Translations under genes and position numbers: made by a program
Notes under the pieces: model-generated
The model's input: only the letters and a program-made list of their open reading frames with translations
Database searches by the model: none
What the model was told of the DNA's origin: nothing
Part shown: piece after piece, positions 1-7,172 of the stretch
Layout of the letters: each line of letters opens with the position of its first letter
Numbering within the stretch: position 1 is the first letter of the stretch
Assembly (NCBI GenBank): GCA_964633845.1
Contig: CAZWLA010000028.1
Span: 1 to 16,358, forward strand
Source of the DNA: JADHTT01 sp964633845
GTDB taxonomy: Bacteria; Campylobacterota; Campylobacteria; Campylobacterales; Arcobacteraceae
Direction of reading: 5' to 3'
DNA: 16,358 bases

Positions 1-210
1 TGTAAACTTCTTACACTTACTGCAAATATTGGAGATAGTCGAACGCTAGCACTTCATATGTCTAGTACAATCTATAGAGACTTCTTAGATAGTGAAAAAG
101 ACTTTTTAGGGATTACAGATGGTCTTATTAGACTTTCTATAGGCCTAGAAGATCCAAATCAAATTAGTGATGATATAATTAATTCATTTTTAGCCGTTGA
201 GAGTGAGTAA
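1..210 (+). CDS. metY: O-acetylhomoserine sulfhydrylase-type PLP enzyme, 3' end only
   Basis: This is the last 69 codons of a gene that begins before the window; the stop TAA is at 208-210. The translated end resembles the C-terminal domain of Cys/Met-metabolism PLP enzymes: IGDSRTLALH, then STIYRDF, then GITDGLIRLSIGLED. In this family the arginine of LIRLSIG binds the substrate carboxylate. The spacing between the ALH segment and the LIRLSIG segment fits O-acetylhomoserine sulfhydrylase (MetY) better than cystathionine gamma-synthase, but a related member of the family is possible. The PLP lysine lies outside the window. MetY makes homocysteine from O-acetylhomoserine and sulfide in the cytoplasm. 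The 3' end overlaps the end of ruvC on the opposite strand by 32 bp. The family is seen in the sequence; the exact enzyme is an inference from a short fragment. Confidence 0.75.
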   Translation, partial: CKLLTLTANIGDSRTLALHMSSTIYRDFLDSEKDFLGITDGLIRLSIGLEDPNQISDDIINSFLAVESE

Positions 211-661
211 TAGCTACGGCTATTGCATCTGTAATATCTAAAGGCTTTATCTCTTTTTTAATATTTAAAAGTCTTGTTGCCATAAAAGCAACCTGTTCTT
301 TAGCTGCTTTTCCATTTCCTGTTACAGCTTTTTTAACCTGTAAAGGTGTATATTCAGCAAAATTACCAAACTCTTGTAATATTTTTAAACTTAATGCTCC
401 TCTAAATTGTGCTAACTTAATTACAGATTTTGGATTGTGTGCATAAAAAATATCCTCAATTGCAACTTCCGTAATATTATGATTAGAAAAAATAATTTCT
501 AATCCATCCATTAGCTCTAAAATTTGTTCTTGTAGTACTCTTGATTTAATCTTTATTAAACCAGCTTCAATTAATTTTTTTCCCTTTATATTCACTTCTA
601 AAATTGCATAACCACAATTTATTGTACCAGGGTCAATACCTAAAATTTTATAGCTTTGCAT
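179..661 (-). CDS. ruvC: Holliday junction endonuclease RuvC
   Basis: A 160-residue protein close to the usual RuvC length (about 155-175). RuvC cuts Holliday junctions symmetrically together with the RuvAB branch-migration complex in recombination and fork repair. The RNase H-like acidic residues are visible: Asp in GIDPGT near the N-terminus, Glu in VAIEDIFY near residue 68, and the C-terminal pair in PLDITDAIAVA. The basic segment PLQVKKAVTGNGKAAKEQV is the typical conserved stretch before the last helix. The ATG at 659-661 is preceded on the minus strand by GGAAG at a good ribosome-binding distance. The gene points away from dnaA and shares the upstream gap with it, so its promoter must lie among the origin boxes. 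The 3' end overlaps the convergent sulfhydrylase gene. Confidence 0.96.
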   Translation of the reverse strand: MQSYKILGIDPGTINCGYAILEVNIKGKKLIEAGLIKIKSRVLQEQILELMDGLEIIFSNHNITEVAIEDIFYAHNPKSVIKLAQFRGALSLKILQEFGNFAEYTPLQVKKAVTGNGKAAKEQVAFMATRLLNIKKEIKPLDITDAIAVAITHSQRLKMN

Positions 662-678
662 ACTTCTTCCTACATAAG

Positions 679-719
679 TTATTCACATTTTCACATAGTT
701 CACATCTAAGTTATTCACA
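679..719 (+). other. Cluster of four DnaA-box-like sites (oriC1 side)
   Basis: Four sites with the core TTCAC lie head to tail on the plus strand in the ruvC-dnaA gap: TTATTCACA at 679-687, ATTTTCACA at 687-695, TAGTTCACA at 696-704, and TTATTCACA at 711-719. Two are exact copies of the E. coli consensus TTATCCACA except for T at the fifth position. From general knowledge, epsilonproteobacterial DnaA recognises a TTCAC core. The density (four in 41 bp), the shared orientation and the position next to dnaA support an origin or dnaA autoregulatory role. Which of the two dnaA-flanking gaps unwinds cannot be proved from sequence. Confidence 0.85.
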
Positions 720-796
720 TAATAAATTATATCTTATGATAAACTTATAAAAGATTAGATAAAATAAATTAAAATAAATTAAAGAGTTAGCAAAAA
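720..796. other. AT-rich dnaA leader and promoter region with a 10-bp tandem repeat
   Basis: This stretch is almost entirely A and T. It contains two exact head-to-tail copies of AAAATAAATT (761-770 and 771-780). Possible -10 elements for dnaA are TATGAT at 735-740 and TATAAA at 746-751; I cannot decide between them and see no clear -35. The purine-rich AAAGAG at 781-786 is the only candidate ribosome-binding site for the TTG start of dnaA at 797. The stretch could help duplex opening next to the boxes upstream, but it lacks the clear CTA-type trinucleotide run seen on the dnaN side. Confidence 0.5.
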
Positions 797-2113
797 TTGA
801 CAACACAAGAGTTTTTAAATCAACTACAACATAAAGTAAATGCTCAAGATTTTACAAGATATCTTAAGCAATTAAATTATAAAAAAAATTCTTCAACATC
901 CCAATGTGATATTTTCGAAGTACAATATAAATTTATTGCTAATTGGATTGTAACAAAACATCTAAATACAATCAAAGAAACTATTTTTGATATAACAAAT
1001 GAAAATAAAGATGTTGAAATAAGAGTAGTAGGTGAAAGAAAAAAAACAAAAAAAGAGTTACAAAAAACACAAGAAGATGAAAAAAATAAAATTAACACCA
1101 TTTTAAATGCTTCTTATACCTTTGACTCATTTATAGTTGGACCTTCTAATCAAATGGCATATAATGCAGCTCTTGCAGTTGCAAAAAAAGGTTCATTACA
1201 ATTCAATCCATTTTTCATCTATGGTAGTACAGGTTTAGGTAAAACACACTTAGTTCAAGCTATTGGAAATTATTTAATAGATGATGGTAAAAAAGTAATT
1301 TATGTAACTAGTGAACAGTTTATGAATGATTTTACTTTTTCAATCAAAAACAATACTATGCCACATTTTAGAGACAAATATAGATCTTGCGATGCATTAA
1401 TTATTGATGATGTTCAGTTCTTTAGTAACAAAGAACAAACTCAAGAAGAATTTTTTCATACATTTAATGAACTACACTCATCTAACAAACAAATTATCAT
1501 GACTTCAGATAGACTTCCCTCACAAATTACAAGTTTAGTAGATAGATTAAAAACAAGATTTGAATGGGGTTTGATTGCAGATATTCAAATACCAGAACTA
1601 GAAACCAAAATTGCTATTGTTAAGAAAAAAAGTGAACTAAATGGATTCAATTTAAATAATGATATAGTTAATTTTATAGCCACAAACTTAGATAGTTCTA
1701 TACGAGAAATTGAAGGTGTGCTAATAAGAATTAATGCTAGTAGTTCTCTTTTAGGGCAAAAGATAGATTTAGACTTTGTTAAAAATCTTTTAAAAGATCA
1801 TATTAAAGATATTAAAAAAAGTATAAAACTTCCAGATATCATTAATATAGTTTCTGAAGAACTAAATATAAAACCTAGTGATTTAAAATCTTCTAAGCGT
1901 ACAGCAGTAGTAGTAAATGCAAGAAGAGTTGTAATATTTTTAGCAAGAGAACTAACACATAACTCAATGCCAGATATAGCAAAATACTTAGGTATGAAAG
2001 ATCATTCATCTGTATCAAAAAATATATCTAAAGCAAACGAATTAATTCAAAAAGATGAAAATTTTAAATTAATTATAGAGAATATAAAAAATAAAATTAT
2101 AAATAAGGATTGA
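797..2113 (+). CDS. dnaA: Chromosomal replication initiator protein DnaA
   Basis: A 438-residue AAA+ initiator that binds DnaA boxes, opens the origin and helps load the replicative helicase. Domain I covers about residues 1-75, a short lysine/glutamate-rich linker about 80-100, the AAA+ domain about 105-335, and the C-terminal DNA-binding domain about 345-438. Walker A is GSTGLGKT (143-150), Walker B is LIIDDVQF (201-208), sensor 1 lies in MTSDR (235-239), and the sensor 2 arginine is in SIREIEG. The DNA-binding signature reads MKDHSSVSKNI (400-410), where E. coli has RDHTTV, so the residues that contact the box differ. The start is TTG at 797. The next protein residues (TTQEFLNQL) fit the start of domain I, so a later start would cut it. 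The gene is flanked on both sides by TTCAC sites, which suggests autoregulation. Confidence 0.98.
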   Translation: MTTQEFLNQLQHKVNAQDFTRYLKQLNYKKNSSTSQCDIFEVQYKFIANWIVTKHLNTIKETIFDITNENKDVEIRVVGERKKTKKELQKTQEDEKNKINTILNASYTFDSFIVGPSNQMAYNAALAVAKKGSLQFNPFFIYGSTGLGKTHLVQAIGNYLIDDGKKVIYVTSEQFMNDFTFSIKNNTMPHFRDKYRSCDALIIDDVQFFSNKEQTQEEFFHTFNELHSSNKQIIMTSDRLPSQITSLVDRLKTRFEWGLIADIQIPELETKIAIVKKKSELNGFNLNNDIVNFIATNLDSSIREIEGVLIRINASSSLLGQKIDLDFVKNLLKDHIKDIKKSIKLPDIINIVSEELNIKPSDLKSSKRTAVVVNARRVVIFLARELTHNSMPDIAKYLGMKDHSSVSKNISKANELIQKDENFKLIIENIKNKIINKD

Positions 2114-2140
2114 TATAAAATTATAAAGTTTAGTAAAATA

Positions 2141-2159
2141 TGTGAATAGGTGTGAATAT
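2141..2159 (-). other. Two minus-strand DnaA-box-like sites (oriC2, left pair)
   Basis: TGTGAATAG at 2141-2149 and TGTGAATAT at 2151-2159 read on the minus strand as CTATTCACA and ATATTCACA. Both have the TTCAC core and lie 10 bp apart, about one helical turn. They begin shortly after the dnaA stop codon and face the opposite way from the pair at 2214-2230. Confidence 0.8.
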
Positions 2160-2213
2160 ACTCTAAAATATTTTCAATATCCAGAAGTATCTAAAATAAA
2201 TACTTTCAGATAT

Positions 2214-2230
2214 ATTTTCACCTATTCACG
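2214..2230 (+). other. Two plus-strand DnaA-box-like sites next to the unwinding tract (oriC2, right pair)
   Basis: ATTTTCACC at 2214-2222 and CTATTCACG at 2222-2230 share the TTCAC core on the plus strand, with cores 8 bp apart. They stand directly before the CTA-rich tract at 2235-2249. Two tandem boxes, a short spacer and a trinucleotide run is the layout of the basal unwinding system described for Bacillus subtilis. The right pair is also an imperfect inverted copy of the left pair: GTGAATAGGTGTGAA at 2142-2156 against TTCACCTATTCAC at 2217-2229. Confidence 0.8.
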
Positions 2231-2234
2231 TACA

Positions 2235-2265
2235 CTACTATAACTACTAAATAATTTAATATAAA
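2235..2265 (+). other. DnaA-trio-like tract and AT-rich unwinding element
   Basis: The plus strand reads CTA CTA TAA CTA CTA at 2235-2249, followed by an A/T run to about 2265. The complementary strand, read 3' to 5', is GAT GAT ATT GAT GAT. This matches the DnaA-trio pattern (3'-GAT-5' repeats with an invariant central A) known to guide DnaA onto single-stranded DNA. The tract starts 5 bp after the last DnaA box, in the same relative orientation as in B. subtilis. It is therefore the best candidate for the site where the origin opens. It also lies in the dnaN leader, so opening and dnaN transcription share the same DNA. Confidence 0.7.
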
Positions 2266-2277
2266 AGGGAAGATAAA

Positions 2278-3348
2278 ATGAAATTTACAGTAGAAAAAAA
2301 TATGTTTGATAATGTTATTACATCTATGCAACCATTTCTAGAAAAAAAAGATGCAAGTAACATTACATCACATATATTACTTGAAGTAATTAATAATACA
2401 TTAATTATTAAATCTACAGATTTAGAAATGGGTTTAAAAGTAATTATTAAAGATATTAGTAACTACATAGATGGTAAAGCTACTATTAATGGATCAAATC
2501 TACTTGGTATATTAAAAAGATTAAAAAATGATAATTTAGATATAGAAGTTATAGATAATAATTTAGTTATAAAACAAAATAGATCAAAATTTAAATTACC
2601 AATGTACAATGCAAATGAGTATCCTGTATTTCCAGAACAAACTATAAATAATCAATTAAATATTAATTCAATTCATTTAATAGAATCAATAAAAAAAATA
2701 ACACCTGCTATTGATAACAACAATCCTAAATTTGAATTAAATGGTGCACTAATAGATATAAAAAATTCTAAGATTAATTTTGTATCTACAGATACAAGAA
2801 GATTAGCCGTATCTCATTTAGAAAACATTTCTAATAAAGAAGCTAAAATAATTATCCCTAAAAAAGCTATTATTGAGATACAAAAACTATTTTTTGATGA
2901 TATTACAATTAGTTATGATGAAACATATTTAATTATAGATACAGAAAATATGCAATTTTTCACAAAATTAATAAATGGAAAATATCCTGACTATGAAAGA
3001 ATAATTCCTAATTCATTAAAATACAATATTGAAGTAGCAAAAGATAGTTTAATTGATTCTATTAAGCTTGTTACATCACTTTCTCCAAATCTTAGATTAA
3101 CATTTTTTTCTAATTCAATTATATTTGAATCAATTGATGATGAAACAGAATCTAAAACAAAAATTGATGTTGAATTAAACTTAGATAATAGTTTTACAAT
3201 AGCTGCTAATAATAAATATTTATTAGACTTTTTAAGTATGACAAAAAATGAAAATATAAAAATTGGATTTAATGAATCAAATTTACCATTTTATTTAGAA
3301 GATGATAGATTTTTTACAATTGTAATGCCAATAATTTTAGAAAAATAA
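2278..3348 (+). CDS. dnaN: DNA polymerase III sliding clamp (beta subunit)
   Basis: A 356-residue protein, close to the 366 residues of E. coli DnaN. It forms the ring-shaped dimer that holds DNA polymerase III on DNA and serves as a docking site for other replication and repair proteins. Recognisable segments are the N-terminal FTVEKNMFDNVITSMQPFL, the ANEYPVFPE segment of the first repeat near residue 117, VSTDTRRLAVSH in the middle repeat, the NGKYPDYERIIP segment, and the C-terminal FTIVMPIIL that lines the partner-binding pocket. AAGGGA about 7 bases before the ATG at 2278 is a good ribosome-binding site. The leader holds the oriC2 boxes, so DnaA binding may also affect transcription of this gene. 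Only 18 bp separate it from gyrB, so the two are probably co-transcribed. Confidence 0.97.
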   Translation: MKFTVEKNMFDNVITSMQPFLEKKDASNITSHILLEVINNTLIIKSTDLEMGLKVIIKDISNYIDGKATINGSNLLGILKRLKNDNLDIEVIDNNLVIKQNRSKFKLPMYNANEYPVFPEQTINNQLNINSIHLIESIKKITPAIDNNNPKFELNGALIDIKNSKINFVSTDTRRLAVSHLENISNKEAKIIIPKKAIIEIQKLFFDDITISYDETYLIIDTENMQFFTKLINGKYPDYERIIPNSLKYNIEVAKDSLIDSIKLVTSLSPNLRLTFFSNSIIFESIDDETESKTKIDVELNLDNSFTIAANNKYLLDFLSMTKNENIKIGFNESNLPFYLEDDRFFTIVMPIILEK

Positions 3349-3366
3349 ATTCAAAAGGAATAATAA

Positions 3367-5682
3367 ATGAGTACTGAATACGGAGCTAGTAATATTAAAG
3401 TCCTAAAAGGACTAGAAGCTGTTAGAAAAAGACCTGGTATGTATATTGGTAGTACTGATGAAAGAGGACTACATCATTGTGTATATGAAGTAGTTGATAA
3501 TTCTATTGATGAAGCAATGGCTGGTCATTGTGATACTATTAAAGTAACAATTACAAAAGAAAAAACTGTAATAGTTAGTGATAATGGTCGTGGTATTCCT
3601 ACAGATATGCACCCAGTTGAAAAAATAAGTGCGGCTACAGTAGTATTAACAGTACTTCATGCTGGTGGTAAATTTGATAAAGATACATATAAAGTATCAG
3701 GTGGACTTCATGGAGTTGGTGTATCAGTTGTAAATGCTTTATCATCAGATTTAAAAATGACAATTCATAGAGGTGGAGAGATACACTATCAAGAGTTCTC
3801 TTGTGGTATTCCAAAAGAGCCATTAAGTGTTATTGGAAAAACAAAACAAACTGGTACAACTATTGAGTTTTTACCAGATACTGATATTTTTGAAACAGAT
3901 AATTTTTCTTTTGAAACACTATCTAGAAGATTTAAAGAAGTAGCCTATTTAAATCCAAAAATAACTATTGAATTAAATGATCAAAGAGATGGTACTAAAG
4001 AAGTGTACCATTTTGAAGGTGGAATCGCACAATTTGTATCTGATAGTAATAAAGGTATTGCTATTACAAAACCTATTGCATTTTCTGTAGCACAAGATGG
4101 TATAGAAGCAGATATTGCACTAATGTATAATGATTCTTATATTGAAAAAACACAAAGTTTTGTTAATAATATTAGAACAATAGACGGTGGTACTCATGAG
4201 TCAGGATTTAAAGCAGGACTTACAAGAAGTATTGTAAAGTATGTAAAAGAAAATGCAAAAGCAAGTGAAAAAGATACAAAAATCACAGGTGATGATGTTA
4301 GAGAAGGCTTAATTGCTGTAGTTTCTGTAAAAGTTCCTGAACCACAATTTGAAGGTCAAACAAAATCTAAATTAGGTTCATCATATGTAAAACCAGTTTG
4401 TCAAAAAATTACTACTGAGACATTAAACAAATATTTTGAAGAAAATCCACAACAAGCTAAATTTGTAATGGAAAAAGCATTAGCTGCATCTAGAGGTAGA
4501 GAAGCTGCTAAAAAAGCAAGAGATCTAACAAGAAATAAAACAGGTGTATCTGTAGGTACATTACCTGGAAAATTAGCAGACTGTCAATCTAAAGACCCAG
4601 AGATTAGTGAATTATATTTAGTGGAAGGGGATTCTGCTGGTGGTTCTGCTAAGCAAGGTAGAGACAGAGTATACCAAGCAATTTTACCTCTAAAAGGTAA
4701 AATTTTAAATGTTGAGAAGTCTAGACTTGATAAAATTCTAAAATCTGATGAAATTAGAAATATTATTACAGCTCTTGGTTGTGGTATTGGTGAAGATTTT
4801 AATGAAGAGAAAATAAGATACCATAAAATTATAATTATGACAGATGCAGATGTTGATGGATCTCATATTCAAACACTACTTCTAACATTCTTCTTTAGAT
4901 TTTTAAGGCCTGTTATAGACAATGGCTATTTATATATTGCACAGCCACCTTTATATAGATATAAAAAAGGTAAAAATGAAATATATTTAAAAGATAATAC
5001 AGCTCTTAGTAATTATCTAATAGAAAATGGTTTAGAACAATTTGAATTTGAAGGTATGGGATATAATGATCTTCTTGATATGTTTAAAATTGTATCTGGA
5101 TATAGAGCTATGCTTGAAAATTTAGAAAAAAGATATTCTTTAGTTGAAGTATTAAAGTATTTAATAGAAAATAATAATCTTGTATCTTTAGATTATGATA
5201 AATTATTTAATGAGATAAAAAAATACTTAGATACGAAAGGTTATAATATTTTAAATAAGATTGTAACTGAAAATAAAATACATATCTTTGTTCAAACAAA
5301 TGAAGGTTTAGAAGAATTACTAATTGATGATGAGTTATTTAATTCACCATACTTTAATGAATCAACATATTTATTTAATAAATTAAATGAACGTGATTTA
5401 ACATTATTTGAAGGTCGTGATCTGATTGAACTTTTAGAAGAGATTGAATCTAATGCAAAAAAAGGTGCTTATATTCAAAGATATAAAGGTCTAGGGGAGA
5501 TGAATCCAGAGCAATTATGGGAAACAACTATGATTCCTGAAGATAGAAGACTTTTAAAAGTTACTATTGAAGACGCAGAAGTGGCAAGTGATACATTTAC
5601 ATTATTTATGGGTGATGAAGTAGAGCCACGAAGAAAGTATATTGAAGATCATGCAAAAGATGTAGAACATCTAGATGTGTAA
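3367..5682 (+). CDS. gyrB: DNA gyrase subunit B
   Basis: A 771-residue ATPase subunit of the type II topoisomerase that introduces negative supercoils with GyrA. The GHKL ATPase domain shows EVVDNSIDEA (41-50, with the Mg-binding Asn), DNGRGIP (72-78) and GGLHGVG (112-118). The TOPRIM domain shows the catalytic Glu in VEGDSAGG (Glu at about 420) and DADVDG (493-498). The segment PLKGKILNVEK and the overall length favour GyrB over ParE. The C-terminal RYKGLGEMNPEQLWETTM is the standard Toprim-tail motif. AAAAGGAA stands just before the ATG at 3367. The gene follows dnaN closely and is followed after 9 bp by an Rrf2-type regulator, so a dnaN-gyrB-rrf2-phosphoesterase transcript is likely. Confidence 0.98.
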   Translation: MSTEYGASNIKVLKGLEAVRKRPGMYIGSTDERGLHHCVYEVVDNSIDEAMAGHCDTIKVTITKEKTVIVSDNGRGIPTDMHPVEKISAATVVLTVLHAGGKFDKDTYKVSGGLHGVGVSVVNALSSDLKMTIHRGGEIHYQEFSCGIPKEPLSVIGKTKQTGTTIEFLPDTDIFETDNFSFETLSRRFKEVAYLNPKITIELNDQRDGTKEVYHFEGGIAQFVSDSNKGIAITKPIAFSVAQDGIEADIALMYNDSYIEKTQSFVNNIRTIDGGTHESGFKAGLTRSIVKYVKENAKASEKDTKITGDDVREGLIAVVSVKVPEPQFEGQTKSKLGSSYVKPVCQKITTETLNKYFEENPQQAKFVMEKALAASRGREAAKKARDLTRNKTGVSVGTLPGKLADCQSKDPEISELYLVEGDSAGGSAKQGRDRVYQAILPLKGKILNVEKSRLDKILKSDEIRNIITALGCGIGEDFNEEKIRYHKIIIMTDADVDGSHIQTLLLTFFFRFLRPVIDNGYLYIAQPPLYRYKKGKNEIYLKDNTALSNYLIENGLEQFEFEGMGYNDLLDMFKIVSGYRAMLENLEKRYSLVEVLKYLIENNNLVSLDYDKLFNEIKKYLDTKGYNILNKIVTENKIHIFVQTNEGLEELLIDDELFNSPYFNESTYLFNKLNERDLTLFEGRDLIELLEEIESNAKKGAYIQRYKGLGEMNPEQLWETTMIPEDRRLLKVTIEDAEVASDTFTLFMGDEVEPRRKYIEDHAKDVEHLDV

Positions 5683-5691
5683 GGAAATTAA

Positions 5692-6090
5692 TTGTTATTA
5701 ACAAAAAAAAGTGAATATGCTTTATTATCATTAGTTCTTATTTCAAATAGCTCAGAACCAAAAAATTCTGAACTAATTGCTAAAGAGTTAAATATTTCTA
5801 AATCGTTTTTATCTAAAATATTACAAGCATTTACAAAAAAAGGTATTTTAAAGTCTTATAAAGGTGTAAAAGGTGGATTTGTTTTAGCAGTTCCTGCATG
5901 TAAGTTAACAATTTTAGAAATAACAACGATTGCTGAAGATAAAATTCCTACAGTGTTTGAATGCTCACCTTCATTGAACTGTTGTCCAGATGGTACAGCA
6001 AGTGGATGTAATATCTGGCCCTTATTAAATAATTTACAAGGAAAAATAGATAATTTTCTTAAGGAATTAACTCTTAAGGATATTATGTAA
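5692..6090 (+). CDS. Rrf2-family transcriptional regulator with a cysteine cluster
   Basis: A 132-residue protein of usual Rrf2 length. The first 65 residues form a winged helix: LTKKSEYALLSL, a recognition region around ELNISKSFLSKILQAF, and the wing with GVKGGFVLA. The C-terminal part carries Cys91, Cys97, Cys98 and Cys106. IscR, the best known relative, uses three cysteines spaced five residues apart and a histidine to hold a 2Fe-2S cluster. Here the pattern C-x5-C-C-x7-C followed by NIWPLLNNL resembles that region but is not identical. An iron-sulfur, redox or metal-sensing role is therefore plausible but unproven. The start is TTG at 5692, with AAGGA at 5681-5685 overlapping the gyrB stop. 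Its own stop overlaps the ATG of the phosphoesterase by one base, which suggests translational coupling. Confidence 0.9.
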   Translation: MLLTKKSEYALLSLVLISNSSEPKNSELIAKELNISKSFLSKILQAFTKKGILKSYKGVKGGFVLAVPACKLTILEITTIAEDKIPTVFECSPSLNCCPDGTASGCNIWPLLNNLQGKIDNFLKELTLKDIM

Positions 6091-7133
6091 TGAAATTATT
6101 TCACCTTTCTCATACAGACTTAGATGGATATGGTTGTCAATTTATTTCTAAAAAAATATATCCAGATGCTATGTATTATAATGCAAATTATGGTTTGGAA
6201 GTAAAAGCAAATTTAAAATTGATATTAGACGATATACAACTATCGACTTCTAAGGATGTTTTATTTTTAATAACAGATTTAAATCTTACAATAGATGAAT
6301 CAAAAAAATTATCTAAAGATATTGAAAAGTTAAATAGTGAAGGTTTTAATATAAAATTACAACTATTAGATCATCATGGTACAGGACAAAAATGTGCCAA
6401 TAAATATGATTGGTATTATTTAGATACTTCTAGAAGTGCAACTAAAATTACATATGATTATTTTGTAGAAAACTATGAAGAGTTTTCTTTACTTTGTAGT
6501 AGTGATTTTAATCTTTTAATTAAAGCTATAAATGCTGTAGATATATGGCTAGAAGATGATGAACTATTTGAATTTGGAAAAGTATGTATGACAATGATTG
6601 CAAAAGCTTTTGAAATAAATAATACATTATTTAATACCGATAATAGACTATATAGATTTAACCTTTTAGATAATGCACTTAAATTTGTAGCTAAAGAAAA
6701 TGGACATATATTATTAGATGAGCAAATATACCATATTAAAAAAGAATATTTACAATTAGATAAAAATAATGATACTATGGATAACTTAAGTAGTAAATAC
6801 CTTGTAAAGATGCTTGATGATCAAAAAGAAAGTCTTACAGTAAATTATAAAAATCATAAAGGCTTATTGACATATACGCTTGGTAATATTTCAATTCCTG
6901 CAAATAGATTTTTAAAAGAAAATGCAGACTATGATTTTTTTATTGATGTTGGTAGACGTGGTCGAGCTAGTATGAGAGCTGATAATAAGCTTGATGTTGC
7001 ATCATTAGCCTCAAAAATTGGAAAAGGTGGTGGACATCCAAATGCTGCTGGAACTGCTTTTGATGACTTTAAAGAAACAATCAACTACAACGATATAAAA
7101 ACCTATATTCAAAACAAACTAAATAACTGTTAA
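6090..7133 (+). CDS. DHH/DHHA1-family phosphoesterase (oligoribonuclease NrnB-like)
   Basis: A 347-residue predicted metal-dependent phosphoesterase. The DHH domain shows SHTDLDGYG (Asp10 and Asp12), ITDLNL (Asp63), the name-giving DHH at 94-96 in LLDHHGTG, and Asp151 in AVDIWLE; these would bind two Mn ions. The C-terminal DHHA1 domain shows GRRGRASMR and GGGHPNAAG (GGGHP at 313-317), which in relatives binds the substrate's phosphate and nucleobase. Close families degrade short RNAs (NrnA, NrnB), cyclic-dinucleotide products or pAp. The N-terminal HTDLDGYG form resembles the NrnB type, but substrate cannot be decided from sequence. There is no signal peptide, so it is cytoplasmic. The ATG overlaps the stop of the Rrf2-type gene (TAATG). 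An inverted repeat follows right after the stop. Confidence 0.9.
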   Translation: MKLFHLSHTDLDGYGCQFISKKIYPDAMYYNANYGLEVKANLKLILDDIQLSTSKDVLFLITDLNLTIDESKKLSKDIEKLNSEGFNIKLQLLDHHGTGQKCANKYDWYYLDTSRSATKITYDYFVENYEEFSLLCSSDFNLLIKAINAVDIWLEDDELFEFGKVCMTMIAKAFEINNTLFNTDNRLYRFNLLDNALKFVAKENGHILLDEQIYHIKKEYLQLDKNNDTMDNLSSKYLVKMLDDQKESLTVNYKNHKGLLTYTLGNISIPANRFLKENADYDFFIDVGRRGRASMRADNKLDVASLASKIGKGGGHPNAAGTAFDDFKETINYNDIKTYIQNKLNNC

Positions 7134-7172
7134 TATATCCTTAAAGCTAAAACTAATCTTAGCTTGGATATA
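7134..7172. repeat. Interrupted inverted repeat after the phosphoesterase gene
   Basis: The arms are TATATCC (7134-7140) plus AAGCTAA (7144-7150) on the left and TTAGCTT (7159-7165) plus GGATATA (7166-7172) on the right. The left arm has a 3-base bulge (7141-7143) and the loop is 8 bases. All 14 pairs are Watson-Crick. No T-run follows, so it is a poor intrinsic terminator. Its right arm runs into the -10 hexamer of the likely rpsB promoter. It could be a 3' stabilising hairpin for the upstream mRNA or an operator. Confidence 0.6.

Noticed and set aside
877..1101. Minus-strand open frame inside dnaA, Phe/Ser/Val-rich
   Set aside because: It is the complement of AT-rich dnaA codons. The hydrophobic look comes from poly-A on the coding strand, and it has no ribosome-binding site or neighbour context.
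3635..3823. Minus-strand open frame within gyrB
   Set aside because: It lies in the conserved ATPase region of GyrB and its leucine/histidine-rich product has no domain signal.
7134..7172. Inverted repeat as an intrinsic terminator of the gyrB-phosphoesterase transcript
   Set aside because: No T-run follows the right arm; the next bases are TAATCCCAAT.
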